A stretch of 64,000 nucleotides of DNA from Isoetes taiwanensis (GCA_021234155.1 JAJEKV010000005.1:24567584-24631583); one strand, 5' to 3'. Positions 44,163 through 56,266 are shown, counted from the stretch's first letter. Notes: a model not told the origin generated them from the sequence alone. Made by a program: numbers and translations.

Positions 44163-44190
44163 GCCCAGCAACGCTGGGCACCATTACTAG
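44163..44190 (+). terminator. Helitron 3' terminus (second)
   Basis: GCCCAGC-AAC-GCTGGGC hairpin (44163-44179), ACCATTA, CTAG, host T at 44191. The 17-bp hairpin is identical to that at 40457-40473, while the sequence upstream is unrelated. These are two members of one Helitron family sharing only the 3' end. Confidence 0.87.
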
Positions 44191-44786
44191 TATATAATAT
44201 TGGCATTTTCTATACATAAATAACTCAGTAAGAAAATCCTACTAGTGTAAAATATAACCGGAAAAAATTCCTAGGACCTATGCCTTCAACTGGCCAAATC
44301 CATATATGCCATTTTTTGGACTACCCGTATATATCCTAAAGTATTTTATGGGGGCTAGAACTTCTTAATTTGAACCAGATTGTTTGGTTCAATCCTAGGA
44401 CTTTATTGTGCATTGTTCACTAAGTCTCCCATGTATGGTCAAATCCTAGTGTGTCCTAGTTGACAACATTGTTAGATTTTTGTATCACCCCAGGGCTAAA
44501 CTTTAAAAAGAAGATGTTGATGCATGAGGGATTGCTTTTGTCGGGCTCGAAAATTTTAGTTGCTTTTGATGTTTTGGTGCATAGTGGTGGGGGTATCCTA
44601 AGGTTCACGTTTGATGCTTAGTGGTGTGGGTATTCTAAGGTGTGTGTAACACCAATAGTACACTTATCTCGTTAGCCATATTTTCTTGGTTAATCAATGG
44701 CGATCATTTGTATACATTCGTGATTGATTGTAAATACATATTCGACATGTGTTACACATGGTACATGGACACATTGTTTGTTCACG
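44191..44786. other. Unassigned sequence
   Basis: I see no gene. A diverged direct repeat of about 55 bp ('GTGGTG.GGGTAT.CTAAGGT') occurs at 44583-44610 and 44622-44645. This is the DNA flanking the Helitron 3' end and may be older repeat sequence. Confidence 0.5.
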
Positions 44787-45451
44787 TGTTGATGGTGTTC
44801 CTAACAAGCCTTAAACCTCAGTGGTCTAGGACCTCCAGGTTGCTTAAGCCAACCAATCTTTGTGCAAAATCTACAAAAAGTATCAATCACTCTAGGTTCC
44901 TTAAGCAAAATGAGATAGTTGCACTCAGATCTGAATAACTCGAGTTGTATTGATGGAGAAATTGGGGAAAAGTTGCTTTGAGACGTGGAAAAAATTTGGG
45001 TCAATTTGGATCTGGGATGACTGAGAAAATCGGGTTCAAAGTGGACGGAAAATTTGGCAGTGCACTTCCCTGAAACAGAAAAAAGGTATGCATAAAGATG
45101 ATGATATCTCGAGTTTTACTGAACATTTTTGGCTGATTTTTTAAATGACTATCAGGGAAACATTGTAATAACACGTGGGAAAAGCTTTGGTTGGATTTGG
45201 AACTGGAATAATGGTGAAAACTGAATTCAAAGTGGATCAAAATTCAGGCCAGTGAATTGTCAGCAAAAAACAGCAAGCTGATTTTTTCAAATGAAAGAAA
45301 TGCCAACTTTTTCCACTTCTAACACCTGGTACTATCTCTGATAGACCTGCAAGCAAGGTGCATCAGGTGCTTTCAACAAAAAACATGCAACTATGCTCAG
45401 AAGTTTTTTTTTTATAATAAATAGTTATGAAACTAATGCAATTTGAAACTG
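44787..45451 (-). repeat. Tat-C-type LTR fragment (3' end of LTR)
   Basis: On the + strand it starts TGTTGATGGTGTTCCT, the reverse of the ..AGGAACACCTTCAACA end at 19769. The ACCTCAGTGG and TAGGACCTCCA boxes and the hairpin GGTTG-CTTAAG-CAACC follow at 44838-44854. Only the last 0.6 kb or so of the LTR is recognisable. The region ends where a new TGACGG sequence begins. Confidence 0.6.
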
Positions 45452-47880
45452 TGACGGTCCTGGCCAGTTAACCTCTCGGTAACTGGAGATCCCATCGATC
45501 TCTATCGTTGGGTCTACTTACCCCTTGGAACTCAAGAAATTAATACATGCATACTTAGGTAAAGAATCTAATCTTTATACATGCTCTAGGGTCCCAAAAA
45601 TTATACTTGCCATTGCTCAGCAAAATCCCACACAACAACCAAAGTTTTTAAATAATTATAGCTTCCAGCCGATACATAATAATATTGGTAACAATAATCA
45701 AGTATATTATATAGCAATCCACACAATTCTACTCTCGCCTTTCCGAAGCTTGGCTACTTTCTGGAGCATCTCGCACCTCTGCTTACACCATCAACCACGG
45801 GGTTAGTCACACGGACTAAGTGGGGATCGGGTATCTAGGACATATCTAGCATCAATCACCACAAAGCATTAACCTAGAGCAATAACTTAGCCTTACCGTA
45901 GCCTCGCCCCTGCAATCCAAGTTACTCGTCCAACAAGCATAACCACAATGCATAATTATACCAAGCATGACCATTGCAACTTAATTCCAACATTCTAGGC
46001 CACATGTATAATATCCAGACAATCATAGCATCAACGTTGCAACCAATATTCCTCTGGGTCTGAGCAAGGTCAACTCGGCTGATCAGGCCAGTGACATAGA
46101 GGCGGGGTAACCACGTGTGTACACACCCTTCCACGCTGCGTCCAGCATTGGAGGACCACTTAACTATGCATGACGTTGTACCATACGGTACCAACGCCCG
46201 ATGTTCAAATAAAACCATTAACATAGCACTGTGCAAAAACCGCGAGTCTAGACCATCGCACCTAGACTCCGGCCCCAGAGGTCTATATCAAAGAGTTATG
46301 CCCTATATAATTCAAGAAATTCCATAATACACATTTCATGCAACTAAGAAACCCAACCATAGACCATATAAATTATTACAACCATCATAACACAAAATAT
46401 AATCATCAACCATAATTAACATAAAAACATTCCTTAGCAACTCACAATGTTCGACTAAGTTAATCATCTTATTCAAAATCATTATCTAAGACCTTAACGA
46501 CAGTTGCTTCCATATCTCTGCTAATTAATTTAATGATTTTGGCGCCCATTCTCCACCCATTACCTCCGCCTTCTTAATTCATAACCTCTAGCATAGCTAA
46601 TTCTTACTAGTTTTCTCTTCCTTAACATTGTTAAATTAAACTTTAATGTATTAATAACATAACACCATAATACTTTTAAAGAGCCTAACTATTCTTCCGT
46701 TGTTTAAAAATAGCATGCTCAAGAGGTCGATTGGCAGCAATTCTTACATTTTCCTAGCCTTCTAACTTAGTTCTTAACTTTAACAATTGCTAATGGTTAC
46801 CAATACTTCTTTTCCTTATTATATTATTACGTTTCCTTGCTAACTAAATATTAACTTTTCCATTTAACCCTAACGTGCATTTACAGGAACGCGGCCTCAA
46901 ACTGCAGTTCACGGATCTGGCTTCCAGGCCATCGATTCAGCATGAAGAGCCCATAAAGCTTCCCGATTTTGCTGGTAAGAAGGTTTCTGGCCATTTCGGC
47001 CAGTTTATGGCGCAAATCGGGTGGTTTCAGGCCAGTTCCTGGCTGCCAAGATTATGATATTCACAGCCAAATCTTACTCCAATCTACCTGATTCTGCATT
47101 ATTTCTCCATTTCGGCCTCCCTAAGGCCCAAATCGGCCCATTTCAGGACGATTCACATGCTTTTACAGCATGCCAACTCGGCAAGATCATGCCGTTCTTC
47201 CAGCAGCATGCAAGAAAAATACTGCCGTCTTTACCAGTTCTAGCCTCATCACTTTAATTCTAATCCAATATCACAGTTGGGTCGCTGCTATTTCCGGTGG
47301 TGCATTCTCAGGCATCCACGTCGCCCCTGCCGATTTCAAGGAATCCTATTTCCGTTCTTCATGCTTCAGCACCGGCTGCACAGGTAAGAAATGATGGCAA
47401 ATTTTGATCATAGTAACCGGATCTTTCTGTGATAAACACAATTGGTCACGGATTCGGTTTGCGGCTCGGGCGGCCGCCAAACCGGGAAATCCCAATGCTA
47501 CCCTTATACATTCTTCAAACATTCTGCCCGATCTAACCCATCCCAGGTTCTTCTATCACAGGTTACAATTACAGCTAACAATTACAACTATTACTATTAC
47601 TATGAAGGAAAATTCCAGGAAAAAATTAAATTCATTACCAGCCAGCCATTTCAACACTAAAATCCATAAGCCGTGCGTTCATGTTCTCAACCACGCTCAT
47701 ATAATCCAATTCTAATCCCATGCTAGATGCATAACAAGAACTAAAAACAAGCACAAAGATACTACACTAAAAAACCCCAGGTGTAAGTCTTGATCCCCAC
47801 CTGGAATCCCGCTTGCTTCCTCTGCACTCCAACACGCTCCCAAAGTATTGCTCACACCCTGCTCCTTTAGCAATTCGACT
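45452..47880 (-). repeat. LTR-like sequence, possibly of chromovirus-like element B
   Basis: It begins TGACGGTCCTGG, followed by a palindrome CCAGTTA/TAACTGG, as other LTRs in the window begin or end with palindromes. AT-rich, non-coding sequence follows to about 46850, then 0.9 kb of more GC-balanced DNA with 'CAAATCGG' and 'GGCCAGTT' repeats near 46980-47140. I found no partner copy, so the right boundary and the LTR call are uncertain. Open frames here are short and unremarkable. Confidence 0.35.
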
Positions 47881-47899
47881 GCAATCTATCGCCTTCCAA

Positions 47900-48269
47900 A
47901 TGCAAGAACGACCTTACCTCCTTTACTGTCTTTGGTGTGGGCCAATCCCTAACTGCCTCAACCTTAGAAGGATCTGGCTCTAATCCCTTCTCTGAAATAA
48001 TATGCCCAAGGTATACCAACCTAGTTTGTGCAAAAGAACACTTAGATAGCTTACCATACAACTTTTCTCGTCGTAAAATAGCTAATGTCTGCTTACATGT
48101 TCCACATGCTCCTCTAATGTCCTGGAATATACCAAAATATCATCAAAGAAAACCAATATAAACTTATCCAAGAAAGGTCGGAATATCTCATTCATGAGGC
48201 GCATAAAAGTGGCGGGAGCATTTGTCAACTCAAAGGGCATTACAACAGACTCGTAATGTCTGTAGCGTG
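47900..48269 (-). pseudogene. Element B reverse transcriptase, later part
   Basis: The - strand reads '[22 protein letters not shown]', the active site '[12 protein letters not shown]', 'CSFAQTRLVYLGHIISEKGL' and 'WPTPKTVKEVRSFL', then breaks off near 47900. This is Ty3/gypsy reverse transcriptase of the chromovirus type (family judged from the protein; no chromodomain is visible). A frame change lies near 48070. It continues the coding sequence at 52905-53298 once the LTR insertion between is set aside. Confidence 0.8.
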
Positions 48270-49956
48270 TGTTGACCCTCAACCTGGCTTCAAAGGTCAA
48301 CCACAATGAGCCAACTTGAGTGGGGACCCAAGTTGGGGTTAGAACCTCCAGATCACTTAAGGTGATCAGTCTACACAAGATAAATATAGCAAAGAATCCA
48401 AGAACTTAAAGTTTTTATACCTTTCCCATTTCTAGAAAATGGGACCTTGGCTCAAACTGGTACAACAGTCGATAATGGATTGGGTTTTTGGGTCAAATGC
48501 TTTGGACTGACACAAAAAAGTTGTAGGAATCCAGTGGTGAAATCCCTGACCAAGTCAGATCATAATCCTGAGAGATATTTAAGCTTAAAGTGGGGTCAAA
48601 AATTGGTCAATAGCAGTCAAACTGGAAAACAGTGATCAGAAAAATGGATCTAGAGCTTCTGATCACTTTTTTGAGAACTCCCAAAGCCAGTATATCACAA
48701 GAGTAGCAGGGAGTAGGGGCATGAGATCAAATTTTCATTTGGATGCTCATAGGTATTTTTTGCATTTGGATTTGGAAAAAAAAGTCAAGAATAGTCAATG
48801 CTAATTTTTCTAACTTGAGTCAAGCATATGGGTCTCAGATGTCTCAAGGATTGATGGCAACTGAACCAAAAGCAATAAAAAGCATAGGGAAATTTTCTGT
48901 AGGATTTTTTGAAAGGCAAAATTGTTAAAGATCATATCAGAGAGAATTTCTTCAATTTGGCATCAATTTTTCATTGATATGGAGGTAAATCAATCACAAT
49001 AATAATGAATAACAGTACTTCAACAGTTCAAGTGCTGGAAAATATCAATCTCAGGTCAAAGAATAATTTTAGAAGATAAAATCAACCAAATCTCTTTGGA
49101 TCTGATCGGGGAGTACTCAGAGACTTCAAGAATCCTTCAGGTCATGCTTAGCATTGATCAATGTCAGATTTGAGCGCTTCTGGGCCTTCGAAAATTGTCT
49201 GTGTATGTTTGTTCCTGTATATAGGTTTGATTTTGAGATTCCCGGGGTTACAGACCATATTTTTTGGCTTAATGTGTTGCTTAGATGTAGGAATCCAATA
49301 ATAGTCATGTTACAGAGCTTAAGGATCCAATTCCGACGAGATATAAGCTGATTTCCCCGGGGGTTTCACCTAGGCATATGGGGATACCACATCTGCGTGC
49401 AAGGGGTCAACAAAAAAAACCCTTGTATACGACTTTTTGGAGGTGGAAAACCCCTACATACGTAAATAGGAAAAGCCAGTTTCCAAGCCCCCTTCCGTAG
49501 ATGTACTTTCGAACTATCCTAATTTTTACATACCCCTACCCAATCTTGTACTTGAGTTTGTGCTTGTGCGCCTTATGTAGAGAATAAATAGTATTTAGAA
49601 AAAAAAAAAAAAATTCACAATGTTTCCCTAGTTCATCAATCCCATGCATGCGACATTACAAGGTTACTTCTAAGGAGCCCTTGTTTATGTGTTCTTATGA
49701 ACAAGTATTTAGGAGCCCTTATAAGGACAATACCGGGACAACACATGCTAAGGACAATACATCATGGTAAGAACAATACCCCAACAATACATGGAAAGGA
49801 CAACACATCATAATAAGAATAATACATGGTAAGGACAATACATCATGGTAATTATATACATGATGTTAAGAAATAAAGGGTATTTTAAACATTATTAGCA
49901 GGCTGGCAGCAGAGTTAAGCATCCCTCACAATTATGCATAATGCCATCAGTTTGTC

Positions 49957-50159
49957 TTATTCATGCATTGCAAGCTGCATATGAATATAATTGATTTCAA
50001 CAGCCGGTTTATGGATATTTGAAAGCATAGATACGGCTTCAATGATGCCCTCCCTATTATTCTTTACATGCTGGGGCACCACCTTCGGCAAAGTAGAAGC
50101 AGAGAATTTATCGCTGCAAAATGTCCCCTGACTGATGTTACAATACGTAATCGTACCAT
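49957..50159 (-). pseudogene. Captured last exon of an unidentified gene
   Basis: It follows a good acceptor (TTTTCATGTAG) on the - strand and is open for 67 codons to a TAA: 'GTITYCNISQGTFCSDKFSA', then 'LPKVVPQHVKNNREGIIEAV', ending 'YIHMQLAMHE'. Codon pattern and splice site suggest a true exon. I do not recognise the protein. Confidence 0.5.
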
Positions 50160-51026
50160 CTACATGAAAACATAAAAGAGAAGTTATGTCTCAGCTCCAT
50201 TTAAAATCCTATTTCATATGGCATAATAACATCTACAAATAGAAGTCAACTTGTTCCTAAGGTCCATTTTCAAATGCTTCCTATTTTAGACAGTTTAAAC
50301 CACATTTTAGAATCATATGCAACATTGGTTTTCTAAACTTGATCAAAGCACTGTATGGCATTTGCAGCAAATAAAAAAAAAAAAAAAACAAAATATGCTA
50401 TAACTAAAATGGCATGGTCAAGATCTTTAACCACTAAAGTCACAAACACTGATTGCTGCGGCATTATGAAATACGTACCTTATTATTCAAGTATGTGTGT
50501 GAAACAGAAAAGTATGTTGTTGCAGGCATATGACATAAATGGTTCCACTTCAAACATAAAAGTATGTTGCTGTAGGCATATGACATAGATGGCTCCACTT
50601 AACTATTTTCATGTACATTAAGAAACAGCAACCTGCTTAAGCCATTCTTCTAGCAAAACACGCAACTAAGATTGGCACATTTTCTAATCATAAAGTTTGC
50701 CATCCTTGCAAGCTGGCTTTTAACATAAAGTATCCAAAAAATGTGTCATGTAATACTTGAGAGAACTGTGTGGACTGGACCTTCATTGTTACCTGCAAAC
50801 CGTGACAAAATGCAATGGCTCTATAGAGCAAGCTAAATGTTAGTCTCGTATATAATCCTGCCAACCCCTTGAAAGAAAAGATAGCTATAGATCTGTAACC
50901 ATTAAGACCATAGGAAAGTACTCTTGCAGTATGACAGAATGTACCAAGGTCAATCAGAGGTTTGCAATAAAATTATAGACATGTAATTTAGCAAAACATC
51001 CAAAATCACAAAGAAAAGGGACAAAC

Positions 51027-51129
51027 GTTATGGTCTGAGGGTGTTCTTTTGCCTGGAACCTCTAAGTCCTGAAGCTTCTGATTTTGCAAATACTTATGCT
51101 TGTCTATCAACGCGACATAAGCATGATGT
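51027..51129 (-). pseudogene. Captured internal exon of the same unidentified gene
   Basis: 103 bp between an AG acceptor (..GTAGGTTAG) and a GTTTGT donor on the - strand. It reads 'HHAYVALIDKHKYLQNQK' and 'EVPGKRTPSDHN' in one open frame. Confidence 0.45.
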
Positions 51130-51203
51130 CTAACCTACGCCGCAAGAAACAAATATTACTGAAAGGATGCGTATATTAAACCTTTACCAATTCATATGCA
51201 TAC

Positions 51204-51280
51204 TTTGGCAACTGATAATATCTCACTGCCAAGTTCTCGATATTCTTGAATGCAGCGACGGATTTCCCCAGCCTCTTTCA
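51204..51280 (-). pseudogene. Captured internal exon of the same unidentified gene
   Basis: About 77 bp ending at donor GTATGC on the - strand. It reads 'EAGEIRRCIQEYRELGSEIL', likely helical. The acceptor is not certain. A further possible exon at 51770-51680 ('MVALAGRRSSGPVWPKSSG') follows an acceptor TTCCTTACAG. Confidence 0.4.
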
Positions 51281-52904
51281 GATAAAAATTATTAGTTAGC
51301 CATGCAACCTGCCACAGTTTTGCCACACTAACATCCATATTAGGCTCTAGGGTGATCAGAGAAACTTAGAAATTTATATCGAGAAGAAAGGACTCTCGGT
51401 TCTGGCTAGGATAAAAGTGCAAATACAAATGTCTATGCGCTCATGTTCTGTAAGGAAGAGCACATTTTTTTTGCAGTGATGTTATTCCTAGCAATAAGGC
51501 CTGCAAAATGATGATTTGCAGAAAACCACAAAACAAACAAAGGAGATACTAACATAACAGAATACAAATGTCACATGCCTGATGCCTTCAGCGAATTATC
51601 TGCCATTGTAAGCCTCTACGCATGTCTGGATAGAGTCTGGCAGAATTATCGGCAGAAATATTCCACCAGAATTAATCATGCGTTACTTTTCCTGTAAGCA
51701 TTCTTAATCCCAGAACTTTTTGGCCATACAGGGCCTGAAGAGCGACGACCTGCCAATGCCACCATCGCCCTGTAAGGAATTCCAGATAGCAAAAGAAGTA
51801 ATCCAAATGGCAAGAACATGTAATGTACATAATAGATGTAATAGATGGCAGATGAGAAGATTTAGAACAGGAGCCGGAGGCCTAACGTATGAGACGGATT
51901 GGCGCTTCCCGCCCAACTCCCCCTTCTCGACCACCTACCAGAAGAATGGGGCCAAGCCGTATGAGTGACCAGTCCGTATACGGACGTTTCAAGTTTGAAA
52001 AAACCCCCATCCAGTCACGCACTTGAGTCATACGTGTATAAAAAGGTGAAACCCCCGGGCTGATTTCCAAGTTCTAGGGTTAGAGGCCGTATTTTTCGCC
52101 AAAATTTGCGATACGGTTCGCATATTTTTGGTGCGTGTATGCCCGAATATGCCCGTATTTTGGACCTTTAGGAATTTCGGCCAAGGTCTTTTAGGGGTAT
52201 TATAATTCTATTATGGAAATCTAGCAAGCTTTGGATCATAGGGGAATGTAGCCATGCGATCATTCCATTTTGAAGCTGATTTGGGCTATAATAGGTGGCA
52301 CAAATCCCTAGGCAATGGTTACCATGGGGTAGGAGGAGGAAAACAAATGGTGGTCATGAGGGTGAAAGAATATGGAGTAAGAAAGAATAGAATAATGGAA
52401 ACTCAAAAGGATGTGCATGGGTAATGATAGAAAAATATCTTAATGGTAATATTATGAAAGGAGAAGGAGAATGTAGGTAGAGAAATATTTGAGATGAACA
52501 ACTTGGCAAATATGGTAAGGAGATGAGCACAATGGTCAAATAAAGGCAGTTGGAAATAAGACATGAATATAGAGGTAGAAAAGAAAGAGGGAACCTAGGA
52601 TTTGGTGCCATGTGTACAGGAATCTTCCAAAATTCTTAACTTCCAAACTTCAAAAGATGTCTTCCAAACTTCATAACCCAGATTCTTCTAGAGTATATTC
52701 TTGACTAAGCATTTGACCCCAAATAAAATACCTCTTGTGAACTTTTGACTTGAGCTCTTGTTGACCTGGAAAGTAAACATCCTTTGACCTCCATATCAAT
52801 GTTGGATACCAAGATCTTTCAAGCTTTGACCTAGTCTTTCAAGATGAATTGACCTAGTTTGAGTGCATAGACCATAATTAGCATGTTGCCCTTTGGGGGC
52901 AACA

Positions 52905-53298
52905 GCGTGTCCTAAAGGCAGTCTTATAAATATCTGTATCCTTGATCCGGATCTGATGATATCCAGATCGTAGATCAATTTTTGTAAAGTACTTAGCTTG
53001 TCCCAACTGGTCAAATAGCTCATCAATCCTAGGCAACGCATATATATTCTTCACTGTAATCTGGTTAAGCATGCGGTAATCAATACATAACCTTAATGTC
53101 CCATCTTTCTTTTTTACAAACAAAACTGGCGCACCAAATGGCGAAACATTCGGCCGTATAAACCCTTGTTCCAATAATTCTGCTAATTGTTTCTTCAATT
53201 CGGCCATCTCTAATGCATGAAATCTATATGGTGGCCTTAATGTAGGTTCAGCCCCTGGAACAAGTTCTATCTCATGATCTACCATTCTATGTGGAGGC
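52905..53298 (-). pseudogene. Element B reverse transcriptase, early part (copy 1)
   Basis: The - strand reads '[16 protein letters not shown]', '[20 protein letters not shown]', '[20 protein letters not shown]' and '[15 protein letters not shown]', then the LTR insertion point. At 53298 it is fused without any boundary motif to Tat-A RNase H linker sequence. The same segment recurs at 56267-56640, where copy 2 lacks 38 bp. Confidence 0.82.
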
Positions 53299-55667
53299 AT
53301 TTATGACTAATAAAGGGCAAAATTCCTTAGCCTCATCTTCATCAAGATCTTCTTCTGGTATAGCTCCTTCAGATAAATATGTCATTAAGGTATCTCTGCA
53401 CAAAGCATCGGCTTCCCAATTCTGTTCCCTTGGGATATGAGTAATTTTCCAGGAAGTAAAGTAAGCAAGCATTCCCATTACCTGGTTTCTCAAAAATTCC
53501 ATATGTCCATAGCCTTAGCTTCTTGGAGACCTGCAATCAAAGCTTTATACTCTGCTACATTGGAAGTTATTTAGGGAAAGATTCTTCCTACTTTAGCCAA
53601 AAGTTTATTGGAAGTATCCTTTAGTATAGCTGCAGATGAAGCTACATTTAATTTCTTTGAAATCCCTCCATCAAACCATAAACACCCGTCCTTACCATTC
53701 TCAAAAGGTAGTGCACACTCCCTAACTAAGGGGATCAGATCAATTTTCTTTGTGCTAGGTGTTGCTAAACTATAAGATCCTAAGGGCTCTTCTGTGAGCA
53801 TTTCTTTAATAAAATGTACCTCTTCCTTAAAGCCATAAGAACCATCCTGGTTGTAGATTGTGGCCACTTGGGAACCATTTGAAATGGTGCACCTCCCTTC
53901 AGACCTGATTGGCCTAGCATCAACTCTGGCCATCCACCTTCTTCCCAGCAAGAGATCATATATATCTGCATCTTCTCCCAAATCCTCAAAAGCAACAACA
54001 ACAAAGTTGGCAGCTACAACAATGCCTTCAGCATTAACAGGAACTTTGGTCACAATACCAACTGGTGCTATTTTAGCATTAGAAAAGGATTTTAACAAAA
54101 CAGATGATCTTTTATCTATCTCGAGCCCACATTTTTTCATAACATGATAAGGCATGATATTTAGGGGTGATCCACCATCCAGCAACACATTAGAAAAGGA
54201 GTACCCTCCTAGAGTAGCTGAACACATGAATGCACCTGGATCTTCCTCATTTTGGGCAAAAATAAGATTAGTAGCATTTGCAACACCTACACAAGGCACT
54301 GCCTCACTAAAAGTAGTTTGTTGCAATAATTTTTTCCTATAACTAGGTGCAATCTTTAACAAGGTAAATAAATCTACACTTACTTTAGATTTTTTTAACA
54401 AAACATCTAATTCATCAAGATCGTGATCTCTCTTACCATACTTTTGTTGGGGAGGTGGAGCTATTTCTTGGGGAGGAGCCTCTATAACAGAAGGTGGTGG
54501 CAATGTTGACCTCCTTGAATTCTCTGGAACATGTTTATTAGGTTCAGCAGGCCTATGGACCTCTCCCATGCTTCTGGTTTGTACCACCATTACTTCCTCA
54601 GTCTTTGGCATTTCTGTAGCCTGCACAAACCTTATAGAACTAGTAGATTCAGCAAACCTTACATGGGGAGTTGTCTCAGATTTTTTTCTCTCTCTTGCTT
54701 GACAAAATACTCTTTGACAGAACACCTAAGATCAGTATGACCAATCTCCTTGCAAAAAGTACAAACTGGACACTCTCTACCAAAATGACACTTCTTTTTG
54801 CATTTAGGACATATTTGCCAATAGCAAATGTCAGCTGGATGTGAAGTTCTATTGCAATGGATACATTCAGGATAAGTTTTACCTGCCCTGCTTGCTTTGA
54901 GCTCCACAAGTTGTTTGGTCACTTCCGCCAAAGCTTCAATTACATTTGTTAAGTCTGCTTTAACCCTTGAAATTTGAGAATCAGCCTCTTCATCTTTGGT
55001 TTTTTTCTTTTCTTTATGCACAACATAGATAGGAACAGAATGGTGAGGTTCATAAGGACCATCAATGGCATCAGGGTAGAAGGGATCATGATGAAAGCTA
55101 TTGTGTTTTTCTGGTAGGATAGAAAGCATTTTGGTCAATTCAGTTGTTTTGGCGAAGACCTTGTAAATGGAATCAAAACCTTCTGCAGCTTGAATCTTGA
55201 TGAGTTTTCTTTGAATTTCTGGTCTAGAAGATAGGCCTTTAATAAAGGAGAACACCAAAAAAAGCGTGGGGATGGTAACTTGGCATTTCTGACATCTATT
55301 CATGAAGGTGCTGAACCTTTCCTTGTATTGACTAACACTTTCGCCTGGATAAATAGAGAAATTTTGCAATTCATTAACAAGGTCCTTGGGAGCAGCAAGT
55401 TTTCCAAACCTGTCTAAAAACTTGGTGACAAGATCATCCCAGGAAGTGGTTCCCATAAGTTTCTCATAAGTCAGCCAAGCACCAGCTTCACTCTCCTCCT
55501 TAAAACACTTCTCAAATTGTGAGAACTTGCAACTTTTTTTAAAACCATAATCCCTGTAGTAATCTTCAAAAGCTCTCAGAAAGGTATTGGCACTCATGCT
55601 AGAATCAAAAGTAGGCAATGGAATAGGCACATTCAATTCAAACTGGTAAGGCATACTCTGAAGCAAT
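53299..55667 (-). pseudogene. Tat-A Gag, protease and archaeal-type RNase H, second copy
   Basis: Gag is open from 55666 to 54659: a capsid part with 'YRDYGFKKSCKFSQFEKCFKEE', 'LGTTSWDDLVTKFLDRFGKL'-type sequence and 'YPGESVSQYKERFSTFMNRC', then three CCHC knuckles. After a frameshift near 54700 the frame to 53571 holds the linker, the protease ('LLDGGSPLNIMP', 'YDLLLGRRWM') and the start of the RNase H ('WFDGGISKKLNVASS'). The RNase H tail lies at 53502-53299 ('HIPREQNWEADALCRD'). Protease and RNase H are again directly joined, before any reverse transcriptase. It is truncated on both sides: gag start by fusion to an LTR at 55667, pol by fusion to element B. Confidence 0.85.
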
Positions 55668-56266
55668 CCCTAGGCAACGGTTACCATGGGGTAGGAGGAG
55701 AAAAACAAATGGTGGTCATGAGGGTGAAAGAATATGGAGTAAGAAAGAATAGAATAATGGAAACTCAAAAGTATGTGCATGGGTAATGATAGAAAAATAT
55801 CTTAATGGTAATATTATGAAAGGAGTAGGAGAATGTAGGTAGAGAAATATTTGAGATGAACAACTTGGCAAAGATGGTAAGGAGATGAGCACAATGGTCA
55901 AATAAAGGCAGTTGGAAATAAGACATGAATATAGAGGTAGAAAAGAAAGAGGGAACCTAGGATTTGGTGCCATGTGTACAGGAATCTTCCAAAATTCTTA
56001 ACTTCCAAACTTCAAAAGATGTCTTCCAAACTTCATAACCCAGATTCTTCTAGAGTATATTCTTGACTAAGCATTTAACCCCAAATAAAATACCTCTTGT
56101 GAACTTTTGACTTGAGCTCTTGTTGACCTGGAAAGTAAACATTCTTTGCCCTCCATATCAATGTTGGATACCAAGATCTTTCAAACTTTGACCTAGTCTT
56201 TCAAGATGAATTGACCTAGTTTGAGTGCATAGACCATAATTAGCATGTTGCCCTTTGGGGGCAACA
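55668..56266 (-). repeat. Tat-A LTR fragment, duplicate of 52310-52904
   Basis: It matches 52310-52904 nearly base for base, including the terminal palindrome and the GCGTG that follows. It breaks off at 55668 in 'CCCTAGGCAACGG', where Tat-A gag begins. The copies are about 3.36 kb apart. Confidence 0.9.

Larger units (their letters stand above)
40805..44190 (+). mobile_element. Probable Helitron 2 carrying a captured gene fragment (5' end unknown)
   Basis: The 3' end at 44163-44190 has the same hairpin as Helitron 1, then ACCATTA, CTAG (44187-44190) and host T. Upstream, on the opposite strand, are five exons of a VARLMGL-motif gene (41158-41975). Sequence at 40930-41126 is repeated in diverged form at 43650-43910 ('GCAAACGTGCGG', 'TTAGCTG.CTGCAA.GTGGA', 'ATTGCTTTAAA'). 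A short + strand frame near 43200-43310 ('LTDPYERFEDATQRK') looks coding but is unidentified. The left limit given is the edge of the LTR fragment, not a proven end. Confidence 0.55.
49357..52058. mobile_element. Non-autonomous TIR transposon carrying exons of a plant gene (Pack-MULE-like)
   Basis: The terminal inverted repeats are CCGGGGGTTTCACCT (left) and AGGTGAAACCCCCGG (right), 15 bp. They are flanked by GCTGATTTCC at 49347-49356 and 52059-52068, a 10-bp target duplication as in Mutator-like elements. An alternative reading, TIR CCCGGG with 8-bp CTGATTTC, would suggest hAT. No transposase is visible. Inside are at least three exon-like segments on the - strand with good splice sites (51204-51280, 51027-51129, 49957-50159). 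Confidence 0.8.
48270..52904 (-). repeat. Tat-A solo LTR inserted in element B, itself split by a TIR transposon
   Basis: On the + strand it runs from TGTTGACCCTC (LTR 3' end) to ..GGGGGCAACA (LTR 5' end). GCGTG is duplicated at 48265-48269 and 52905-52909, so it is a clean insertion. Without the 2702-bp transposon and its 10-bp duplication the LTR is about 1.92 kb, close to the 1.99 kb of 29228-31216. The hairpin and box are at 48339-48367. The B reverse transcriptase frame is continuous on both sides. Confidence 0.9.

Noticed and set aside
44801-45004. Short - strand frame at the Tat-C LTR end, similar to frames at 6323-6580 and 19694-19891
   Set aside because: The shared 'GLEPPG.LRQP' residues are the translated hairpin and GGAGGTTCTAA box of the LTR, not a protein family.
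49357-49372. CACTA superfamily for the TIR transposon
   Set aside because: Ends do not start CACTA/CACTG and the target duplication is 8-10 bp, not 3 bp.
52354-52611. 85-codon frame duplicated at 55716-55973
   Set aside because: Both are in copies of the same LTR segment; hydrophobic, low complexity, no support as a gene.
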